The translations under genes were made by a program, and so were the position numbers. The notes under the pieces are model-generated. The model saw only the letters and a program-made list of their open reading frames with translations. It ran no database searches and had not been told where the DNA came from. From NCBI RefSeq assembly GCF_001499675.1, contig NZ_LN609302.1, positions 2,451,896 to 2,515,895 on the forward strand: a DNA stretch of 64,000 nucleotides, given 5' to 3'. Shown here in pieces: positions 9,917-18,194 of this stretch. How positions within the stretch are numbered: position 1 is the stretch's first letter; each line of letters begins with the position of its first letter. The stretch is from Acetobacter ghanensis (lineage in GTDB: Bacteria; Pseudomonadota; Alphaproteobacteria; Acetobacterales; Acetobacteraceae).

Positions 9917-10540
9917 ATGACACCAGCGGGAAAACGCATTGTTCTGATCGGGGCTGGCATTCTGGCTCTGGCCGGGGTTGGCAGCTTTGTTGCAACCAAC
10001 ATCGCGCTCAAGCACAGCATTACGCTCAACTCCTACGGCAACCCGGTTGGTGGGTCTTTCCGGCTGATGGATTCCACCACCGGCACCATGACGGACAAAA
10101 GCTTTCAGGGCCGCTGGATGCTGGTGCTGTTTGGCGCCACCCATTGTGGGGATGATGCCTGCACCCCCGCCCTGCGCACCATGTCCGCCGCACTGGATGA
10201 GGTTGATCCGGGCAAGCGCAAAATGGTTATCATTTTTGTCAGCCTCGACCCCGACCGGGATGATGCCGAACGCCTGCGCCAGTATGGGGAAGGCATAAGC
10301 CCCCGTGTGGTGGCAGGTACGGCCGCACCTTTTGCACTGGCTGACCTTGCAAAGGAATACCATGCACCGGTTGAAAAAGTGTCCGACCCAGAATGGGAGT
10401 ATGCTATGCGTATGTCCCCACAGTTTGTGGTTATGGACCCACAGACCCGTTACCGGGGCACCATTAATGCACAGGCAGACCAAGCCAGCATGACGGCCAG
10501 CCTGCGCCAGATTATGGCGTCGGACACCCCAACCCCGTAA
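9917..10540 (+). CDS. SCO1/SenC-like thioredoxin-fold protein, variant metal motif
   Basis: A 207-residue membrane-anchored protein with one N-terminal transmembrane segment (about residues 8-28) and a periplasmic thioredoxin-like domain of the SCO family, whose members help insert copper into cytochrome oxidase. Family-like blocks are GGSFRLMDSTTG, WMLVLFGAT, IIFVSLDPDRDD and PQFVVMDPQ. The cysteine pair is Cys77 and Cys82 (CGDDAC), spaced CX4C rather than the canonical CX3C. The usual distal copper-ligand histidine is not evident near the C-terminal block. It may therefore be a redox protein rather than a copper chaperone. It begins 3 bases after polA. Confidence 0.7.
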   Translation: MTPAGKRIVLIGAGILALAGVGSFVATNIALKHSITLNSYGNPVGGSFRLMDSTTGTMTDKSFQGRWMLVLFGATHCGDDACTPALRTMSAALDEVDPGKRKMVIIFVSLDPDRDDAERLRQYGEGISPRVVAGTAAPFALADLAKEYHAPVEKVSDPEWEYAMRMSPQFVVMDPQTRYRGTINAQADQASMTASLRQIMASDTPTP

Positions 10541-10564
10541 GCCTTCTGCCCCTAACCACCCATT

Positions 10565-11365
10565 TTGAGTTCCGCAGGTCTGTTACGTGCCACCATGCCG
10601 CTGTTTGCATCCGTAAGCGCCTCGGTGCGCTTTTATGTCTCCCTGCTGGTAACAGGGCTTGTGTTTGTTGTGCTGGACGCAGGCTCTTACGTGTTACGCC
10701 ATATTCTACCCGATGGCGCACGGCGTAGGCGGGTCGCACGGCGCTGGCTGTGCTTTATGGCGCGGTTGGCTGTGCGTTACCTGCACGCAGCGGGGATTCT
10801 GGACTGTGATATGGCAGCCCTTGGCGCCATTACCCAACGCCGGAACCTTGTGCTGGTCGCCAACCACCCCTCCCGGCTGGACAGCCTTATTCTGGCAGCG
10901 GCTCTCCCCCACATGGCCTGCGTAACCAAGGCCTCCATATGGGAACGCGGTGTGCTGGGCAGCACATTGCGCACGGCAGGGTACATACGGCATGATACAT
11001 TGCTGAAAATTATTGGCCCTGCCTCACAATGTTTGCAGGAGGATTGCCAGCTTCTGCTGTTCCCCGAGGGCACACGGTCCCGCGCGGGGGCGGAACCGGG
11101 GCCTATTCAACCCGGCTTTGCCGCCATTGCCCAGCGGACGCGCTCTGCTGTGCAGGTTATACTGATCGAAACCACCTCCCCCTACCTGTCGCAGGGGTGG
11201 CCATTTTTAAAACGTCCTCCGCTGCCCATGCGCTACCGCATCAGGCTGGGGCCACACTTTGAAGCCCCCAAACGGGACGAGGCCAGCGGACGGGCCTTGA
11301 TCGAAGCTGTTGAAAGCTGCTTCAGGTCCTCCCTGCAGGACAGAGAGAACCCGGAACACAGTTAG
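10565..11365 (+). CDS. Lysophospholipid acyltransferase, PlsC family
   Basis: A 266-residue 1-acylglycerol-3-phosphate O-acyltransferase-type protein of phospholipid synthesis. The catalytic HX4D box is NHPSRLD (near residue 99) and the lysophosphatidate-binding box is FPEGTRSR (near 165). A hydrophobic N-terminal segment (about 18-38) anchors it to the inner membrane. The start is uncertain: TTG 10565 gives the longest frame, while ATG 10595 is the first ATG and still precedes the membrane segment. The gene converges on ppk2 and the stop codons overlap (TTAG at 11362-11365). Confidence 0.82.
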   Translation: MSSAGLLRATMPLFASVSASVRFYVSLLVTGLVFVVLDAGSYVLRHILPDGARRRRVARRWLCFMARLAVRYLHAAGILDCDMAALGAITQRRNLVLVANHPSRLDSLILAAALPHMACVTKASIWERGVLGSTLRTAGYIRHDTLLKIIGPASQCLQEDCQLLLFPEGTRSRAGAEPGPIQPGFAAIAQRTRSAVQVILIETTSPYLSQGWPFLKRPPLPMRYRIRLGPHFEAPKRDEASGRALIEAVESCFRSSLQDRENPEHS

Positions 11366-12279
11366 TAAATTTCAGGCACAATCATGTTTTCGGGTGTGGA
11401 CTGACGTTCATAGTCAGCATGGTACACACGCGGAGGCAGTTCAACCTCTGGCCGGGTTACCGGCTGGTAGGGCACCTGTGCCAGAAGATGGGTAATGCAG
11501 TTCAGGCGTGCGCGCTTTTTGTCCACGGCCTGCACAACCCACCACGGTGCTTCTGGAATACTGGAACGTTCCAGCATGGTTTCCTTGGCTTTGGTATAGG
11601 CCTCCCAACGCCGACGGCTTTCCAGATCCATCGGGCTGAGCTTCCACTGTTTAAGCGGGTCTTCCATACGGGCACGGAAGCGGGCTTCCTGCTCATCATC
11701 CGTAATGGAGAACCAGTATTTTACAAGCTGGATACCGCTACGCACCAGCATACGCTCAAACTCCGGCACGGAACGATAGAATTCCTCGTATTCCTCATCC
11801 GAGCAGAACCCCATTACCCGCTCGACACCTGCGCGGTTATACCAGCTTCGGTCAAACAGAACGATCTCGCCCGCAGCGGGAAGCTGGGCAACATAACGCT
11901 GGAAATACCATTGCGTTTTTTCCCGGTCCGTTGGCGCGGGCAGTGCGGCCACACGGCAGATACGGGGATTAAGGCGCTGGGTTATACGTTTGATCGCCCC
12001 GCCCTTGCCTGCGGCGTCGCGCCCTTCAAACAGCACAACCAGACGGTGCCCTGTGTCCTTCACCCAGTCCTGCAAACGCACCAGTTCGCCCTGAAGGCGC
12101 ACCAGTTCGCTAAAATAGGTGTGGCGGAAACCACGGTCCGCGGCTGATGTCTCGCCCCCCAGCCCTTCATCCTGCAATTCGAGTTCGATCTCTTCATCCA
12201 GATCGTCAATAATCTCCTGCCGCATCCGCTCACGTTCACGTTCGGCAGCAGAAAGGCTGTTCACATTGGCATCAGACAT
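11362..12279 (-). CDS. ppk2: Polyphosphate kinase 2
   Basis: A 305-residue PPK2-family enzyme that moves phosphate between polyphosphate and nucleotides. The Walker A motif is EGRDAAGKGG (about 85-94), and the Walker B/lid region is LFDRSWYNRAGVERVMGF (about 141-158). The charged N-terminal extension (about residues 1-50) is common in this family. It lies upstream of, and on the same strand as, nothing it overlaps, but the adjacent gene on this strand is a phosphate transporter. That suggests a shared role in phosphate storage. Confidence 0.92.
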   Translation of the reverse strand: MSDANVNSLSAAERERERMRQEIIDDLDEEIELELQDEGLGGETSAADRGFRHTYFSELVRLQGELVRLQDWVKDTGHRLVVLFEGRDAAGKGGAIKRITQRLNPRICRVAALPAPTDREKTQWYFQRYVAQLPAAGEIVLFDRSWYNRAGVERVMGFCSDEEYEEFYRSVPEFERMLVRSGIQLVKYWFSITDDEQEARFRARMEDPLKQWKLSPMDLESRRRWEAYTKAKETMLERSSIPEAPWWVVQAVDKKRARLNCITHLLAQVPYQPVTRPEVELPPRVYHADYERQSTPENMIVPEIY

Positions 12280-12348
12280 GCTCTTGCCTTCGTAATTTGG
12301 GAAAAACCGGGTCTGACGGGGTGCGGAACCACGCCAGACCGACTGTTT

Positions 12349-13962
12349 TTAGAAGATGTGGCGGAACACCACATACAGCACGCCGCTAATCAGCATGGCG
12401 GCAGGCAGGGTGGTAATCCATGCCATGCCCATGGCGCGCAGGGTGCCCCACTGCAAACCGCCACCACCAGCGGCCATTGTGCCAGCCACGCCGCTGGAGA
12501 GAATGTGCGTGGTAGAAACCGGCAGACCATACCCTTCCGCCAGACCAATGGTGCCCATAGCCACCAGTTCGGCCGATGCGCCCTGAGCGTAGGTCAGGTG
12601 GGTCTTGCCAATTTTTTCACCCACAGTCACCACAATGCGCTTCCAACCCACCATGGTGCCCAGCCCCAGAGCCAGCGCCACGGCAATTTTAACCCAGACA
12701 GGAATAAAGCGGGTGCCTGCGTTAAGCTGCTTCATAAACTTGGCCAGTTCGCCTTCTTCCTCAGCAGAGAAGGAGGTTGCCTTGCCCATGTTATGGATGG
12801 CTTCCGCTACCAGATACATGTCGGTACGCACGTTAGGCACGGTGGCAGCAGGAATTTCGTGCAGGGAGTGGTAGCCACTCACGGACTGCGCAATGTCAGC
12901 CGAAAGAACGGACAGGGCGGCATACACTTCCGGGCGGGCAATGGATTTGACGCGCAGCGCATCAGTCACCTGAGCGCGGGCTTCATCCGCTGTCGGCTGC
13001 TGGAGCATGGGCTGGGCGTGCACGTCAAACACATGTGCGGCCTGCTGGGCGGTTTCCACAAAGCCGGGCATCATGCTGTCTGGCATGGCGCGGTTAAGCG
13101 CATAAGCTGTGGGGGCTGCACCAATCAGGATCAGCATAATCAGGCCCATACCTTTCTGCCCGTCATTGCTGCCGTGGAAGAAGGAAACACCCGTGCAGGT
13201 GCCAATAAGCAGGCTGCGGATCCACAGCGGCGGCGGTGCGTCCCCTTCCGGCGCACGGTAGAGCGCGGCATTGCGCACCACAACACGCAGCACCATGAAC
13301 AGACCAGCAGCAAGGATAAAGCCACACAGGGGGCTGAACAGCAGGGCGGAGAACACCTTTTTAACCTGCCCCCAGTCCACGCCATACAGCGCACTGCCAG
13401 AAGGCGACATAAGCTGGTTTGCAAGGCCCACACCCAAAATGGAGCCAACCAGAGCGTGGGACGAACTGTTGGGAATACCAAGTGCCCATGTTGCCAGGTT
13501 CCACACAATGGCGGACAGCAGCAGGGCAAAGATCATGGCATGGCCAGCGCCACTCCCGACCTGAAGGATCAGCTCAACCGGCAGCAGCGTTACAACGCTA
13601 TACGCCACGGCACCGGAGGAGGTCAGAACCCCAAGCAGGTTCCACATACCCGACCAGACTACCGCAACCAGTGGCGGCAGGCTGTTGGTGTAAATAACGG
13701 TTGCGACCGCGTTGGCCGTGTCATGAAAACCGTTTACGAATTCGAAGCCCAGAGCAATCAGCAACGCCAGAGCCAGCAGGGCAAAGGCCCCGGTTGCTAT
13801 GCCACTGGTACCAACCGCGTGCAGGTCAGCCAGCACGCTGTAACCAACAAACGCCAGAGCTGCTGCAACCACTCCCAAAAAGAACATGCGGAAAGCCTGA
13901 TGCTCCCCTTTACGCATATTCGGACGTTCTCCAACCGGAGAACTCAGCATAGTATCTGACAT
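12349..13962 (-). CDS. pit: Inorganic phosphate transporter, PiT family
   Basis: A 537-residue multi-spanning inner-membrane protein of the PiT family, which imports phosphate by cation symport. The duplicated signature is seen as NGFHDTANAVAT (about 77-88) and HGSNDGQKG (about 263-271), with conserved PNSSSHALVGSILG and GLPVSTTHILSSGV blocks. The loop at about 300-420 is long and hydrophilic. ATG 13962 is preferred over an upstream in-frame TTG at 14016 because an AGGG-type ribosome binding site precedes it. ppk2 lies 70 bases downstream on the same strand. Confidence 0.9.
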   Translation of the reverse strand: MSDTMLSSPVGERPNMRKGEHQAFRMFFLGVVAAALAFVGYSVLADLHAVGTSGIATGAFALLALALLIALGFEFVNGFHDTANAVATVIYTNSLPPLVAVVWSGMWNLLGVLTSSGAVAYSVVTLLPVELILQVGSGAGHAMIFALLLSAIVWNLATWALGIPNSSSHALVGSILGVGLANQLMSPSGSALYGVDWGQVKKVFSALLFSPLCGFILAAGLFMVLRVVVRNAALYRAPEGDAPPPLWIRSLLIGTCTGVSFFHGSNDGQKGMGLIMLILIGAAPTAYALNRAMPDSMMPGFVETAQQAAHVFDVHAQPMLQQPTADEARAQVTDALRVKSIARPEVYAALSVLSADIAQSVSGYHSLHEIPAATVPNVRTDMYLVAEAIHNMGKATSFSAEEEGELAKFMKQLNAGTRFIPVWVKIAVALALGLGTMVGWKRIVVTVGEKIGKTHLTYAQGASAELVAMGTIGLAEGYGLPVSTTHILSSGVAGTMAAGGGGLQWGTLRAMGMAWITTLPAAMLISGVLYVVFRHIF

Positions 13963-14107
13963 AAACACACCCTGCGCAGAAAAAGATGACCGCAGGGTAA
14001 AACTTTTTTTACTCAAGGTTGCGTTAAGATATTATGAAAGAAAAATCCCTTTTACATCACAGGCATAAACCACCGCACTCCATTATTAGTGCGTTACTGC
14101 AACAAGT

Positions 14108-14689
14108 TTACCGTTCATTCTGCCTGATCCACTTTGTCTCCTGCGGAGGCTGCCATGTAGCCAGCCCATCCAGCAGGTCTGCGGGCTGATCAGCCACCTG
14201 CAACATGTCCCTATGCACGGGTTTGAGGAACCCTTCATCCACCACGTGGTCTAAAAATTCCCCCAGCGTGCTGTAAAACCCGTTTATATTCAGCACACCG
14301 CAGGGCTTGGCGTGGTTGCCCAGTTGCGTCCATGTCCAAACCTCAAACAGCTCTTCCAACGTGCCAATGCCGCCGGGCAGAGCAATAAACGCATCGGACA
14401 GGTCCGCCATAAGGGCTTTACGCGCGTGCATGGAACTCACAATCCGCAGGTCTTCCAACGCATGGTGCGCCACCTCCCGCTCTACCAGCGCCTGAGGAAT
14501 AACGCCCGTAACCTGTCCGCCGCCTGCCAGCACCGCATTGGCCACGGTCCCCATAAGCCCGACAGACGCACCACCATAAACCAGCCCTATGCCACGCTGC
14601 GCCATAAGCAGCCCCAGTTGCTCGGCCGCGCGCAGGTAAGTGGTCCCACGACCGGAACTTGAACCACAAAAAACACAGATCCGGCGCAC
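14108..14689 (-). CDS. LOG family (TIGR00730) Rossmann-fold protein
   Basis: About 193 residues of the LONELY GUY/lysine decarboxylase-like family, which hydrolyses nucleoside 5'-monophosphates (cytokinin riboside monophosphate in characterised members) to free base and ribose phosphate. Signature blocks are [10 protein letters not shown] at the N-terminus, [20 protein letters not shown] and [23 protein letters not shown] ribosome binding site sits 8 bases before GTG 14689, so I prefer that start over GTG 14698. It stands alone, divergent from the symporter gene. Confidence 0.85.
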   Translation of the reverse strand: MRRICVFCGSSSGRGTTYLRAAEQLGLLMAQRGIGLVYGGASVGLMGTVANAVLAGGGQVTGVIPQALVEREVAHHALEDLRIVSSMHARKALMADLSDAFIALPGGIGTLEELFEVWTWTQLGNHAKPCGVLNINGFYSTLGEFLDHVVDEGFLKPVHRDMLQVADQPADLLDGLATWQPPQETKWIRQNER

Positions 14690-14975
14690 GGCAGGCACTC
14701 CTCAAACAGTTTTGTCAGTCTTCATCGTGCGCACCATACGGTTCCGTGCAACAGCACCCGGACCACACGGCTCCCCATTGGCTTGGGGTGTGCGGACACG
14801 CAACAGTGTTGGTTTTTTCACCCCCCTGTTGTGGGGTCAACCCTTTCCAAACCGCAACAAGTGGGAGTAGCCTGTCCCCCTCGTAAACACAGAGGCTTGA
14901 TATAACAGAATAGTTTGCGCCAACGCCCACTCTGGACGCCCACGCAAGACCAATAAAAACAGAAAGATAACCAGC

Positions 14976-16271
14976 GTGCATCCTTCTACTGCCCCCCTTT
15001 CCAGTTCACATCAGCGGTTCCTTTACCTTCAGGTTCTGGTAGCCGTTACGGCAGGCATTCTTGTCGGCGCCCTGTTTCCATCGGTGGCAACACTGCTCAA
15101 ACCGTTGGGCGACGGATTTGTAAAACTAATTAAAATGGTGATTGCGCCTGTTATTTTTCTGACCGTCAGCACCGGCATTGCGGGTATGGCGGACCTCAAG
15201 CAGACGGGCCGCGTGGCAGGCAAGGCCATGCTCTATTTTTTATGTTTTTCCACACTGGCGCTGGCCGTGGGTATGGTGGTCGCCAACATTGTGCGCCCCG
15301 GCGCGGGTATGCACATCCACCCGCAAAGTTTGGATACGGCCTCGGTCGAACAGTTTGTGCAGGCAGCACATGGCCACTCCTTTACCGACTTCCTGCTCCA
15401 GATCATTCCCTCCACCACCGCTGGGGCCTTTACTTCGGGCGAGATTTTGCAGGTGCTTCTGGTCGCCATTCTGTTTGGCATCAGCCTGGCGCAGATGGGG
15501 CAGGCCGGAGAAAGTGTGCTGAACCTGTTCCGCAGTCTGACGGAAATGGTGTTTGGCGTGGTCCGGCTGGTTATGTATCTGGCCCCGGTTGGCGCATTTG
15601 GGGCCATGGCTTTTACCGTTGGCAAGTTCGGCCTTGGGTCTATTGTGCACCTGCTTGGGCTGGTGCTGACCTTTTACTTTACGGCCGCCATATTTGTATT
15701 GGTCATTCTGGGAGTGGTTGCCCGGCTGGCGGGGTTCAGCATTCTGCGGTTGCTGGCTTTTCTTAAGGAAGAGCTGCTGATTGTTCTGGGCACCAGCTCA
15801 TCCGAGTCCGCTTTGCCCGGCCTTATTTCCAAGCTGGAACAGGCCGGGTGTAAACCGGGCATTGTGGGACTGGTGGTGCCTATGGGGTATTCCTTCAACC
15901 TTGATGGCACCAATATCTACATGACCCTTGCCGCCCTGTTTATTGCGCAGGCAACGGACGTGCATCTGGGCTTTGGTGAGCAGCTTGCCCTGTTGCTGGT
16001 TGCCATGGTCAGTTCCAAGGGAGCTGCGGGGGTAACCGGGGCGGGCTTTATTACGCTTGCCGCTACCCTGTCTGTTGTGCCCAGTGTGCCTGTTGGGGGC
16101 ATGGCCCTTATTCTGGGCATTGACCGCTTTATGTCTGAATGCCGCTCGTTGACCAACCTTGTCGGCAATGCCGTAGCGACCATTGTGGTCGCCCGGTGGG
16201 AAAACGCGCTGGATACGGAGCAACTCCAGAAGACCCTGCACGCTCCCAAGGCAGGAACACCCACCGTTTAA
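14976..16271 (+). CDS. dctA: Dicarboxylate/amino acid:cation symporter (DAACS, DctA-like)
   Basis: A 431-residue inner-membrane symporter with eight or so hydrophobic segments plus re-entrant loops. Family marks are the serine-rich hairpin [13 protein letters not shown], the [17 protein letters not shown] block, and [19 protein letters not shown]. Members import C4-dicarboxylates or glutamate/aspartate with protons or sodium. GTG 14976 follows an AGAAAGA-like ribosome binding site. Exact substrate is inferred only from family resemblance. Confidence 0.85.
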   Translation: MHPSTAPLSSSHQRFLYLQVLVAVTAGILVGALFPSVATLLKPLGDGFVKLIKMVIAPVIFLTVSTGIAGMADLKQTGRVAGKAMLYFLCFSTLALAVGMVVANIVRPGAGMHIHPQSLDTASVEQFVQAAHGHSFTDFLLQIIPSTTAGAFTSGEILQVLLVAILFGISLAQMGQAGESVLNLFRSLTEMVFGVVRLVMYLAPVGAFGAMAFTVGKFGLGSIVHLLGLVLTFYFTAAIFVLVILGVVARLAGFSILRLLAFLKEELLIVLGTSSSESALPGLISKLEQAGCKPGIVGLVVPMGYSFNLDGTNIYMTLAALFIAQATDVHLGFGEQLALLLVAMVSSKGAAGVTGAGFITLAATLSVVPSVPVGGMALILGIDRFMSECRSLTNLVGNAVATIVVARWENALDTEQLQKTLHAPKAGTPTV

Positions 16272-16320
16272 GCCTGCCCGCTCAGCAGGCCGTTACCGCT
16301 CCACCGCACGGGTGGAGTGG
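16272..16320. terminator. Paired hairpins between convergent genes
   Basis: Two stem-loops directly follow the symporter stop: GCCTGC/GCAGGC (16272-16290), then a 10-bp stem with one mismatch, CCGCTCCACC (16296-16305) with GGTGGAGTGG (16311-16320). They sit between two convergent genes and could terminate both, although no strong T tract follows. Confidence 0.5.
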
Positions 16321-16343
16321 CAGGATCACGGTGAGGCCGGATA

Positions 16344-16691
16344 TCAGTTTTCGGTCTGATCCTGTTGGGTTTTATGGTGTTTGTGCTTGGTGCCCTTGTG
16401 TTTGTCAGACTGGTAGGCATGTGCGCCGGTTGCCGTCTCGGCCGAAGTGACTGGCCTGTCATTGGGGGGAGGCTGGGTGCCGGGCTGTTCTGCCTCTGTC
16501 CGCGGGTTGTTCCACAGCTTTTGGGAGGGTTCCACCTGCTTGCCGTTTGAATCCAGCGCGGCGGGCGGCGGCTGCCCAACCTGAGACGCAGCGGAGTTAG
16601 CTGTTGGGGACGTAGCGGTATTGTCCTGCGCCAGAGCCGGTGTTGCCACCAGTGTTGCACCCAGCAAAAGAGAATAGACTTTTCCTGTCAT
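16344..16691 (-). CDS. Small secreted His/Lys-rich protein of unknown function
   Basis: A 115-residue exported protein. The signal peptide spans about residues 1-20 (ATPALA cleavage site). The mature part is low-complexity and hydrophilic, rich in Pro, Gln, Thr and Asn, and ends in a basic histidine cluster (HKGTKHKHHK). No domain is recognised. The histidine cluster could bind metal, but that is inference. A GAGAGG ribosome binding site precedes ATG 16691, favouring it over TTG 16697. Confidence 0.65.
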   Translation of the reverse strand: MTGKVYSLLLGATLVATPALAQDNTATSPTANSAASQVGQPPPAALDSNGKQVEPSQKLWNNPRTEAEQPGTQPPPNDRPVTSAETATGAHAYQSDKHKGTKHKHHKTQQDQTEN

Positions 16692-16769
16692 ACTCAACCT
16701 CTCTCATAATGTTATGTGAGCCTGTTGAGACAACGGACCAGTTTTGCCGTGGTTCCTTTATTTATTGCC

Positions 16770-18148
16770 TCACGCGGCATCCCCATTGCATAGCCGGGCT
16801 GCCAACTGGTTATGCCGCCCGACCAGACCGTGCAGGTCCAAGCGGGAAAAATATCCGTCCTGCACAAGAACATTCCCGTTAACCATGCTCATGGACACCT
16901 GCATGGGGGAGCAAAACACAAGGGCCGCCACCGGGTCGGTCTGTGCGCCTGCATGGGCCAGACCGCGCACATCAAACGCCACAATATCCGCCGCCATGCC
17001 TACGGCAATCTGGCCAATATCATCCCGCCCCAGCACGGCAGCGCCTCCACGCGTGGCCAACGCCAGCGCATCCCGCGCGCTCATCATGCCCGGTGTTTGC
17101 GCACTTTCGGGCAGCAGGCGGGAGAGTAGCATGGCCTGCCGGGTCTCACCCAACAGGCTGGCGCCATCGTTAGAGGCGGACCCATCCACCCCCAGCCCCA
17201 CGCGCACCCCTTCCGCCTGCATCTGCCGGACAGGCGCTATACCGGAAGCCAGACGCATGTTGGAACAGGGGCAATGGGCAACGCCCGTTTGCGTGCGGCC
17301 AAAGCGGGCTATGCCATCCGCATCCAGCTTAACGCAGTGTGCGTGCCAGACATCAGCCCCCACCACCCCAGACCTTCCGCATATTCTGCCGGGGTTTGGC
17401 CAAAGCGTTCGCGGCTATAGCTGACATCATGGTCATTCTCGGCCAGATGGGTGTGCAGCATAGTGCCTGTGGCACGCGCTAGCTCCGCCATATCCCGCAT
17501 CAGCTCACGGCTGACCGAAAAAGGAGAGCACGGCGCTCCCGCGACCCGCAACATCGCGAGGGGTTCCGGGTCATGGTACATCTCAATCAGGCGCTGTGTA
17601 TCACGCAGAATGTCGGCTTCTCGCTCAACCAGCACATCGGGCGGCAGGCCGCCACTACTTTCCCCCACACTCATGGCACCTCGGCAGGCGTGGAAGCGCA
17701 TACCCATGCTAAAGGCGGCCTCAATCTGGTCATCCAGACGGCACCCATTGGGAAAAAGGTAAAGATGGTCGCTTGTTGTGGTGCAGCCCGAAAGCAGCAG
17801 TTCCGCCATGGCTGTACGGGTGGAAACCTGCACCATCTCGGGCGTAAGGCCCGCCCATATTGGGTAAAGCGTTTTCAGCCAGCCAAACAGCGAGGCATCC
17901 TGTGCCTGCGGAATAACCCGTGTGAGGGACTGGTACATATGGTGGTGGGTGTTCACCATACCCGGCAGCACAACATGGCCTTGCAGGTCTATAACATGGT
18001 CAAAGTCCGATGGGGGCGCATGTTCACCCCCACCCAACGCCACAATCTGCCGTCCTTCAACCAGAACCCACCCATTTTCCAGTTCAGTGCGGGCATCATC
18101 CATGCACACCAGTCTGGTCATGTTTCTGAGCAAAGTACGGCGTGGCAT
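16770..18148 (-). pseudogene. 8-oxoguanine deaminase, single frameshift
   Basis: Two overlapping frames make one amidohydrolase of the 8-oxoguanine deaminase/TRZ-ATZ type, which converts 8-oxoguanine to urate. The N-terminal part (18148 to about 17366) has the metal motif NTHHHMYQSL, then TSDHLYLFP and LHTHLAENDHD. The C-terminal part (to 16770) has WHAHCVKLD, HCPCSNMRL and GLGVDGSASNDG. In the family GLGW is followed by VGADVWHAHC, which requires one extra base near 17366-17371, where G runs occur (GGTGGTGGGGG on the coding strand). Corrected length is 459 residues, as expected. An AGAGGAG site precedes ATG 18148. It belongs to the purine island and feeds the urate branch. Confidence 0.82.
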
Positions 18149-18161
18149 ATAAACTCCTCTT

Positions 18162-18182
18162 GTGCCCGGATACCCCGGGCAC
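18162..18182 (-). terminator. Intergenic hairpin between TonB receptor and deaminase
   Basis: A perfect 8-bp stem, GTGCCCGG (18162-18169) with CCGGGCAC (18175-18182), lies 12 bases after the receptor stop and just before the deaminase ribosome binding site. There is no T tract, so it is more likely an mRNA-processing or attenuation hairpin within one transcript than a full terminator. Confidence 0.45.
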
Positions 18183-18194
18183 GTTAGCGAATAA

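Noticed and set aside
12358..13959. Plus-strand open frame of 533 codons
   Set aside because: It is antisense to the phosphate transporter, rich in His/Gln/Arg with no hydrophobic order or domain: a shadow of the real gene.
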